64,000 bases of DNA, taken from assembly GCA_037953625.1 (NCBI GenBank), contig CM075652.1:11428501-11492500 (forward strand), written 5' to 3'. A program made the translations under genes and the position numbers. Position 1 is the first letter of the stretch. Every line of letters starts with the position of its first letter. Below are positions 56,436-64,000 of this stretch, piece by piece. Below the pieces are notes generated by a model. It had not been told where the DNA came from. It was given only the letters and a program-made list of their open reading frames with translations, and did not search any database. Source of the DNA: Crotalaria pallida (taxonomy: Eukaryota > Streptophyta > Magnoliopsida > Fabales > Fabaceae).

Positions 56436-57904
56436 TCTAGTGTGCTCATAGTGAGTACTAAGAAAGGGTGTTAGATAGATTAGGATATTGAACCGTAGGA
56501 TAGTGGATATAGATTACTATTAGAGAATAAAGTGAATAGAAAGAACCCACTAAGTTAACTGTGATTATGTGTATGTCTGATAAACATGAATAAATGTGTG
56601 AATTGTGATAAGTGTTATACATGTTTGCTATTGTTTGAGTAATAGGTGTACCGACCATAGGAGGCCGAGCTTGAGAGATGGTGTAAAATACTAGGGAACA
56701 GATTAATAAGGAATAACAATTAGAAGATGGAGACTATAATAAGAGGGCAAGTGAAATGGTAAAAGGTGAATGAGAAGAGAGAAGCCAAGAGTGAATAAAC
56801 AAGAGTAAAAAGATAAGTAAAAGAATAAGTAGGTAAGACGTGCACGGGGTGTATGCATGACGTACACGGGGTGTATGCTTCCTAAAAGAATAAGTGGGTA
56901 AGACGTGCACGGGGTGTATGCATGACGTACACGAGGTGTATGCTTCCTAAAAGAATAAGTGGGTAAGATGTGCACGGGGTGTATGCATGTCGTACACGGG
57001 ATGTATGCTTCCTAAAAGAATTAATAAATGTGTAAGACGTGCACGGGGTGTATGCATAACGTACACGGGGTGTATGCTTCCTAAAAGAATAAATGTGTAA
57101 GACGTGCACGGGGTGCATGCATGACGTACACGATGTGTGGGCTTCTCTAAAATATATGAAAATTGTGAATAAAAAATAAAAGAGAAAAAGGCAAATCAAA
57201 GAGAAGTTAAGACATGAGAAAAAGGCAAAGTAAAGAGAATTTAAGACATGATAAAAGGTCACAAGTGAGAATAAAAGGGAAAGGGAATAGGCAAGGGAAA
57301 GTATAAGGCAAGAGAATAAAAAAGGATAGGTAAAAATTTAATATATGATTATGACTATGTTTGATGCATGTTTTGGATTGGATTATATAATTATGTGCAT
57401 ACTTGATTAATTGTGTTTGACATGGTATCTTTTTATGTCATATTAGAAATTGTTTCCCTATGTTTTGTGTAATGTTCACCTCCTTACCACATTTTTCAGG
57501 TACTAAGCCTGAGCATGCACATTCCCCGACCGAGCAGGTTCACTCTCCCTCACAGGGAGAGTAGGTCTTAGTAGTAGGACATAGGATCATGTCCTGGGTC
57601 TTTTATTTTGATACAATGATACTATAGTTTATTTTTTATGTAAATTTGTTGCTTATAACTCTGATGTTGGTGCACACTTTGGTGCTATGTATATGATATT
57701 TTTTGCTGGCACTCTGGATAATATTTATACAAATGTTTACCAGGTTTGCAAGGAAAATTAAACTTTGGAAAAGTTAATGAAACAAAGGAAACTCCGTCCG
57801 TTTGACGGTGGATTTTTATAAGACTAAAAAGAATTAATGTGGCTTTAAAAGAAAAACTTCCGGGTCGTAAATTAATTAACGGTAAATATTAGAAGGGTGT
57901 TACA
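56436..57904 (+). repeat. Gypsy-H LTR, end part
   Basis: It ends TGTTACA (57898-57904). It holds the hairpin array, an ACCGAGCAGG motif near 57529, the CTCTCCCT/AGGGAGAG hairpin (57543-57561) and a CCGTC/GACGG hairpin (57794-57808). Confidence 0.82.
56838..57141 (+). repeat. Tandem hairpin units in the H LTR
   Basis: A unit of about 64 bp is repeated four to five times. Each holds two GGG-loop hairpins, GTGCAC/GTGTAT and GTACAC/GTGTAT (pairing with G-U), separated by CTTCCTAAAAGAATAA. The last unit has GTGCAC/GTGCAT, one change that turns a G-U pair into G-C. Opposite-strand frames are artefacts. Confidence 0.8.
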
Positions 57905-57909
57905 TTTAG

Positions 57910-57981
57910 TGGTATAAGAGCAATTTCTCTTCGGCCTTGGAGTTATGAGCTACTCCAGTGATTACTCACCTAGCGAGTAAT
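57910..57981 (+). other. Gypsy-H primer site and leader hairpin
   Basis: TGGTATAAGAGC (57910-57921) is one base off the initiator-Met consensus. The hairpin at 57961-57981 has stem ATTACTC/GAGTAAT, where Gypsy-A has GTTACTC/GAGTAAC. Confidence 0.8.
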
Positions 57982-58078
57982 CGATGTATAATTAGAGTTT
58001 AATTTAACTGTTAGGAGATTTACATAGTTATCTACTTTACTTAGCATTAATTGACTGTCTTGTACAAGCCTAAACAGT

Positions 58079-61000
58079 TTGGCTAGAAGGCGTGTGGATA
58101 ATGACAGGCTCGCCGACATACTGGAACACCTGGTTCAGATGAACCAGAATCAGTCTGAAACGATGGCACCAGCAGTGGCATCTGTGAATCAACAGCCACA
58201 AGCACCTCAGAATCTGGCGAACTGGTTGTCTGAATTTAGGAAGAATGACCCACCTAAGTTCGAAGGGGGTTATAATTTTGATGGAGCACAGTTATGCCTT
58301 TAAGAGTTCGAGAAGATTTTGCGTACCATGGCACCCCCGAACCAGCAAGTTGTATTGTTAGCACAGTATATGCTGACCGGTGAAGCCGAGCACTAGTGGG
58401 CACAGAGCAGAAGGGGCTTGGAGGTGGCGAATCAAGTGGTGAATTTGATTGCATTCAAGGATCGTTTTCTGGGAAAGTATTTCCCAGAGGATGTCCGAAG
58501 GCAGAAAGAGATCGCTTTTTTGATTCTGAAGCAAGGCAATCTCAGTGTTGGTGAGTATGCAGCCAAGTTAGAGGATCTGATTAGGTATGCGGGAAGCTAT
58601 CGTGATGCCGATGAGAGAACTAAGTGTGTCAAGTTCGAGTATGGACTCCGAACTAAGATCAAGCTGGCGTTCGAGTACCAGAATATTGCTAACCTATCAC
58701 AGTTGGTTAATATGACGTGCACGTATGAGAAATGCCTAAAGAAGAAAGCAACCGAGAAGAGGAGCAATGGTTTTCCGAGGACTAGTAGACCCATCAGGGG
58801 AAGAGGAACAACTCAGAGGTCGGGTCCCTATGTGAGTCCGAGCTCTAGAGCAACAACAGCATCAAGGGGCGATGGTCAGCATTGTGGGAAGCGACATGGG
58901 GGAGAATGCTGGAGGATGAATCCGAACAGAGGGAAATGACTCTGCTATCGGTGTGGTCATCCTGGTCACTTCGCGGCCCATTGTCCTGAGAACACCATGA
59001 AGAAGGAAGTCAATGCCGCTAAAGCTCGGCAAGTTGGTGGGAGGCTACCACTTCAGAGGGGTAAGGTATACGCTATGGACGGCGAGGAAGTGGCTGATGC
59101 CGACGAGCTTATACGAGGTACTTGCTATGTAAATGATATTCCCTGTGCAGTTTTGTTCGATTGTGGTGCAACATACTCTTTTATTTCTATTGACTGCATG
59201 AAAAAGCTAGAGTTGTCTCCCGTAGAAATGCATATAAATTGTCAATCTCTACTCCTACAAACTCTTCGGTTATCACTTCTTAAATGTGTTTGGATTTCCT
59301 ATCCGAGTATTAGGTCGGGAATTTAGAGTCAATCTGATATGTCTGCCATTGACTAGACTGGACATCATACTCGGCATGGACTGGATGTCTCATCACCATG
59401 TCTTGATCGATTGCCACCAGAAAACTATGATCTTTAGTGACCCTTCCTTAGCTGCCATAGAAGCGAATGATGTGCCTGATGTTAGCCAAATCCCCGTGGC
59501 CTGCGATTTTCCAGAAGTCTTTTCAAAAGAGGTGCCCGGTTTACCTCCGAGGAGAGAAGTAGAGTTCGGTATCAACCTCATTCGGGGAACAGGCCCGATT
59601 TCGATTGCACCGTACCAAATGGCACCTCCTGAGTTAGAGGAGTTGAAGAAGCAATTGGAGGAGCTATTGGCCAAGAAGCTAATTAGGCCCAGTGTATCTC
59701 CTTGGGGAGCTGCAATTCTTTTCATTAAAAAGAAGGACGGTAGTTTCCGGATGTGCATTGATTATAGGAAATTGAATGCGGTAACGGTGAAGAACAAGTA
59801 CCCCCTCCCTCGCATTGATGACTTGCTAGATCAGTTGAAGGGAGCATCAGTGTTTTCAAAAATAGACCTCCGATCGAGATACCATCAAATCCGTATCCGA
59901 GAAGAGGACATTCCAAAAACCGCATTTAGGACGTGATATGGGCATTTTGAATATGTTGTCATGACCTTTGATCTTACTAATGCCCCTGCAATATTCATGG
60001 GCTACATGAATAGGATCTTCCGACCATATTTGGATTCGTTTGTGATAGCATTTATCGACGATATTCTGATCTATTCCAAGAGTCCAAGTGAGCACGAAGA
60101 ACATTTAAGAACGGTGTTGTAGGTTCTCAAAGATAAACAACTTTGTGCAAAGCTCTCTAAATGCAGTTTCTAGCTCAACGAAGTTCACTTTCTGGGTCAT
60201 GTGATCTCCGAGAAGGGTGTTGTTGTCGACCCTTCTAAGGTGGAAGTAGTGTTAAAGTGGGAGAGACCCGAGACAGTGACCGAGATAAGAAGTTTCCTTG
60301 GATTGGCAGGGTATTATCGGAGATTTATTGAAGGGTTTTCTAAATTGGCCCTTCCATTGACAACGTTAACCAGGAAAGATGTACCCTATCAATGGACCGA
60401 AGAGTGTGAGCAAAGTTTCCAAGAGCTAAAAAGGAGATTTACGAGCTCTCCGGTCTTAATATTGTCAGATCCGACCAAATCCTTCGATGTGTATTGTGAC
60501 GCTTCGAAACAATGATTAGGTTGTGTACTGATGCAACAGGGGAAGGTTGTGGCCTATGCTTCTAGACAACTTCGGCAACATGAGCAGAATTACCCCACCC
60601 ATGATCTCGAATTGGCAGCCGTTGTGTTTGCTCTTAAAATCAGGAGACACTATCTTTATGGCACAAAGTTTGAAGTCTTCAATGATCACAAGAGTCTCTG
60701 CTACCCCTTTGATCAAAAGGAGTTGAACATGAGGCAGCGTAGGTGGGTGGAATTCCTGAAAGATTATGATTTCAGCCTGCACTACCATCCCGGTAAAGTC
60801 AATGTTGTGGCCGATGCTCTAAGTCGGAAGACTTTGCGCATGAGCAATATGATGGTTAGGGAAATGCAACTGATGCAGGAATTTAGTAATCTCAACCTGG
60901 ACATGCAAGTGAAAGAGAAGAGCATAGTCTTGGAAATGTTGCAAGTCACTAATGAGTTTGTCGATCTTATTAAGGAGAGGCAAGCCGACGACGAAGAGCT

Positions 61001-61721
61001 GCAAAAATAGCTAGACCGAGTGTCTGAGGATGAGAAGCCCGACTTCAAAAAGGGTTCCGACGGCATTATCCGATTTAGAGGTCGAGTGTGCATTCCTATG
61101 GATTTTGAAGTTCGGAGAATGGTATTAGAGGAAGCTCACAAAAACTAGATTGAGTCTCCATCCCAGTACCACCAAGATTTATCGGGACTTGAAGCGATTG
61201 TTTTGGTGGCCAAGATTAAAGAAAGATGTAACCGACTATGTGTCTCGGTGTTTGGTTTGTCAAAAGGCCAAGATCGAACACCAGAAGCCCGGCGGGTTGC
61301 TTATACCCTTGGAGATCCCTGAATGGAAGTGGGACAGTATAGCAATGGACTTCATCTCTGGTTTGCCAAGAACTAATTCGGGATGTGAAGTCATTTAGGT
61401 TGTTGTTGATAGATTGACCAAGTGTGCTCATTTCATTCCGATCAACATGAAGTATAGCTTGGAGAAGTTAACATAGCTGTACATAAGGGATATAGTCAAG
61501 TTACATGGAGAACCAACCAGTATTGTGTCTGACCGTGATCCTCGGTTCCTATCCCGATTTTGGCAAAGTTTGCAGCAGGCGCTGGGTAGGAAGTTGAAGT
61601 TTAGTACTGCCTACCATCCCCAAATCGATGGCCAAACCGAGCACACCATTAAGTCCCTAGAAGATTTGTTGCGGACTTGTGTGCTCGAACAATCCAGAAG
61701 TTGGGAAACACTCCTGCCTCT
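58079..61721 (+). pseudogene. gag-pol: Gypsy-H gag-pol, multiply broken and truncated in integrase
   Basis: It is homologous along its length to the Gypsy-A frame. The start codon is TTG where A has ATG. Stops in the homologous frame include ones near 58302, 58393, 58938, 59282, 59936, 60119, 60172, 60513, 61008, 61397 and 61473, with frameshifts near 59230 and 61140. Recognisable remnants are gag, a zinc knuckle (CYRCGHPGHFAAHC, near 58943), protease with DCGA (near 59161), reverse transcriptase (59690-60130), RNase H (60480 on) and integrase up to the middle of its core. Many stops are C-to-T or G-to-A changes relative to A (CAG or TGG to a stop), as expected from decay of methylated DNA. 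It cannot give a functional product. Confidence 0.92.
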
Positions 61722-62020
61722 AGGTTCTCCTGAGGGGTTTGCACATGCCGCTCATCCAGAGCTTGTTGTTTATGAATGAGCTGGGTTTGGGATTCTGAAT
61801 AAGTTCATGAAGGCCTTTTCGATTTTATCACTAATAACTTTGTCCAGACTGTCTCGGGATGATGATGCTGAGTTCACACTCCAGTTTGTTCTACCCCAAG
61901 ACCTTCCCGATCCGCTCTTGTAGGGGATTTCTAACCTCGATCGGGTTCGCCTACCAAGAGGCGTTGCGAGCTCCATGTTAGAAGTCAAGCTTTCCCAAGG
62001 ACTTCAAGTTCTATGCAGAA
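61722..62020. other. Unidentified segment joined to the H integrase break
   Basis: About 300 bp, slightly GC-richer than its surroundings, with no clear gene. A 72-codon frame exists on the minus strand (61770-61988). The plus strand reads partly protein-like stretches interrupted by stops. I do not recognise it; it may be a fragment of another element brought in by the deletion that cut H. Confidence 0.4.
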
Positions 62021-62160
62021 AGGTTTTGATGATCACAATCAGAGTCAATCAAGTCAAACAAGCCCCTCAAGAAATGATTTCAAGTATCAAGCAAATGAAG
62101 ACTCAAGCTCCCTTTCCCTTTTTTCCCCTAGGATATCATGTAAGGTAATATGATTATAAA
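62021..62160 (+). repeat. Possible start of a SIRE-like Copia LTR
   Basis: GTTTTGATGATCACAATC and the following sequence resemble the start of SIRE/Maximus-type LTRs. It would continue at 63408 if the intervening Tat/Athila-like region is an insertion. No duplication was found to confirm this. Confidence 0.35.
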
Positions 62161-63407
62161 TATCCAGTATAAGGCCAATAGGATTGTAAATATCAAGTAT
62201 AAGGCCAATAGTTTTAGCTTAGTTTTCAATTTGTTTAGGAAATTTTATCCCTTGAATGTTTTGATCCGTTTTGGGTGTGTTTCAGGTACTTTTTGGAGCT
62301 TAATTGAAGAAAATAATTATGGGATCGAAAAGAGGACGAAAGGACCTTGAAAATGGTGCAAGAACGGAGCAAAACGGAGTCGGACCAGGTGCTACACGCC
62401 CAGGCACCCAAGCTGGCACGCCCAGGCGCGCGCACCGCGTAAAAGGCAGCAATCAGACCTGGCGCGCCCAGGCGTGAGGCCTGGCGCGCCCAGGCGCATG
62501 GACAGTGAGAAAGCCCAGTTGGTCCAACTTCTGATTAGTTTTTGAGGGATTTGCTTAGCTTTTAGAGAGGGAGATTACACAATCCTTAAGAGAGAAAGTG
62601 CTTGGAAAAGACGATTAAAGATCAACAACGGAGGAATCCGGTTGAAGATTGAAGATCAGCGGAGTAATTCAGAATTGTCTATGATGATGGGTTATTCTTC
62701 TACTCTTTGTTTTTCATTCCCAATTATGTGTAACTAAAACCCTTGTTAGGAAAATGGTGGATTTGCATGGATCTTAAATAGTTTATAATTGTTATGGATT
62801 GATGTTTTTCATTGAATCAATTGTTTGATTGTGATTTTATTGTTAACATAAATCTGGATCCGTTTATGTTTTGGGAACCTAATTCTTCAATTGGGCAATT
62901 AGGAATTGGGTATGACCATAGCAATCAAACATTATAATCGTCCAATTTGTAGGAATAATTTTGGGGATTATATAACATATTTAATTCCAGAGTTCTTAAT
63001 TGATGACTAATTGGTTGGTAATTTCTTAAGGGATTAAGGGTTCCAATTGAATAGGAAACACAATTATTAGAGGAATTTGATAATTGTTACAGTTGGGATG
63101 TTGTTGATTCAATAGGAAAACAGATATTCATAACTAGTAAATTATGTCCTGCAATGAAACCAGATTCGTAACGCTTTTCCCATTCTATTCTCAACTTATT
63201 TAATTAGTGCTTTGTTATTAGTTTTAGTTTAGTTTTAGTTTTTAATTAATCAATTCAAATTTCAATTTAAAAGTAGTTTCAAATTTCACTAGTAATTATA
63301 ATAAGGTAGAGATTATTGAAAACAATTTGCAATCCTCGTGGAACGATAATCTTACTTCTAATGTATTACTTGTGCACGATCTAGCATACTTGCTAGAGAG
63401 TTCAACA
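62161..63407 (+). repeat. Tat/Athila-like Gypsy LTR-like region with CGCCCAGGCG pairs
   Basis: The 3' part (GCAATCCTCGTGGAACGATA near 63331, then GTGCACGATCTAGC and ACTTGCTAGAGAGTTCAACA) has the look of the LTR end of Tat/Athila elements in my knowledge. Near the start TTTCAGGTAC (62281) and AACGGAGCAAAACGGAGTCG also fit. The 10-mer CGCCCAGGCG/A occurs at 62397/62419 and 62465/62487, each pair 22 bp apart. No primer site follows 63407, so it is a solo or truncated LTR. The left limit is unknown. Confidence 0.55.
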
Positions 63408-64000
63408 ATAATCGATTACTTCAGAAGGTCTCTAACCTGAGAGTTGATAATAGATTACTTGTGATCAGATAATCGATTACCTTTAGTCTGCGATTATTGT
63501 CAATTTTCCTAAAACCTTGTAATCAATTATTTGGTGCTCAATAATCGATTATCTTTAAAATTCTTCATCAGTGTTTTTACTTGAGAGCCTGTAATCGATT
63601 ACTTAGGGTTTGGTAATCGATTACTTTTTCAAAAAGCTGAATTTCTTAAAATGGTTGAAAGCCTGTAATCGATTACCCTGGCTAAAGTAATAGATTACTT
63701 TAAATTTTTTTGAAATCCGTGTCAGAATCAATCAGTGTCATTTCTAGATTTGTTTTTACTTAATTGATTCTGATTCATTTTCGAAAATAAATATATGATT
63801 CAGTTTTTGAATATATTCCTTTTATGTTTCGAAAATCAAATCTTAATTTATATTTTTCGATCTTCATGATGTGTTAGATTTTTCAAAACAGAAAAATTAT
63901 TCTTTCTCCTTCTTCTCTCACGCCCTCTTCTCTCTTCTCCTCTCCATCTTCAAGCTTTTGCACTTTCATATTTTTGGTTGAAGAGAAATCCTACTTTTGG
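63408..64000 (+). repeat. Probable SIRE-like Copia LTR with paired AATCGATT sites
   Basis: TAATCGATTA and one-base variants occur at 63409, 63448/63470, 63520/63542, 63592/63614 and 63666/63688; the four pairs are each 22 bp apart. The lineage guess comes from recalled soybean SIRE-type LTRs rich in this motif. The region runs off the window. 63700-64000 is AT-rich, then CT-rich, with no gene. Confidence 0.5.

Larger units (their letters stand above)
56436..61721 (+). mobile_element. Gypsy-H: old, decayed Gypsy element (Tekay-like)
   Basis: The LTR end part (56436-57904), primer site, leader hairpin and a gag-pol pseudogene are present. The LTR start should lie left of Gypsy-F, outside the window. 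The element breaks off inside integrase at 61721. It is the outermost and most degraded layer, and it is clearly related to Gypsy-A by protein similarity and leader layout. Confidence 0.85.

Noticed and set aside
4705..57141. CRISPR-like look of direct repeats with variable flanks
   Set aside because: Repeats lie in plant LTRs, the variable parts are inverted arms of hairpins rather than unique spacers, and no cas gene is present.
27552..57262. Open frames across tandem arrays (27552-27818, 31198-31488, 4581-5271, 56703-57262)
   Set aside because: The frames follow the repeat unit and are open only because the unit lacks stops. The peptides are repeats of the array.
62161..63407. Target-site duplication for the Tat/Athila-like LTR
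   Set aside because: I tried ATAAT and neighbouring five-mers at both presumed ends and found no match, so its left limit and insertion status remain open.
1..64000. tRNA, rRNA, snoRNA or single-copy host genes
   Set aside because: Nothing with the expected structure or a host protein family was recognised on either strand. The tRNA-like words are retrotransposon primer sites.

Overview
The window is plant nuclear DNA made almost entirely of LTR retrotransposons nested in one another. The plant-type features are the initiator-Met tRNA primer sites (TGGTATCAGAGC), Ty3/Gypsy LTRs with TGTAACA...TGTTACA ends, Copia-type gag with UBN2 and zinc-knuckle segments, and a very AT-rich background. I recognise no single-copy host gene, rRNA, tRNA or CRISPR array. 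The abundance of AATCGATT-type palindromes reminds me of legume genomes; that is recall, not proof.

Nesting, from outside in. Gypsy-H (+) is the oldest: its LTR end is at 56436-57904 and its decayed gag-pol at 58079-61721. Gypsy-F (-, 34060-56435) sits in the H LTR. The F 5' LTR holds a tandem array of a giant-LTR element, G (+, 39602-56280). The F 3' LTR holds Gypsy-D (-, 12237-34059), a non-autonomous element with 3.6-kb LTRs. The D 3' LTR holds Copia-1 (-, 1-12236), which holds Gypsy-A (+, 3392-11196) with the only intact gag-pol frame. The D internal region holds solo LTR C (+, 16295-30251, duplication CAATG on both sides). C holds solo LTR E (-, 17458-26680, duplication TATTT) and a Tat-like 5' fragment (27907-29408). 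E holds Copia-2 (+, 18710-24523, duplication AGCAC). The deepest chain is six layers: H, F, D, C, E, Copia-2. The right edge (61722-64000) holds an unidentified patch, a Tat/Athila-like LTR-like region and a probable SIRE-like Copia LTR.

Only A could have supplied a near-complete Gypsy enzyme set. Copia-1 and Copia-2 are gag-only, and D, F and G carry no recognisable protein genes. D and F share with A the primer site, a leader hairpin and a polypurine-tract hairpin, which suggests they were moved in trans by A-like partners.

The most interesting signal is not a gene. At least seven LTR families, Copia and Gypsy alike, carry roughly 10-bp palindromes in pairs whose starts lie 20-22 bp apart, while the palindrome itself differs by family (AATCGATT, ACTCGAGT, AACCGGTT, CGCCCAGGCG). 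Separately, six Gypsy LTRs carry arrays of short hairpins with a fixed loop and stems that change on both arms together. Hairpins in the leader, next to the polypurine tract and in the LTR also keep pairing while their sequence changes.
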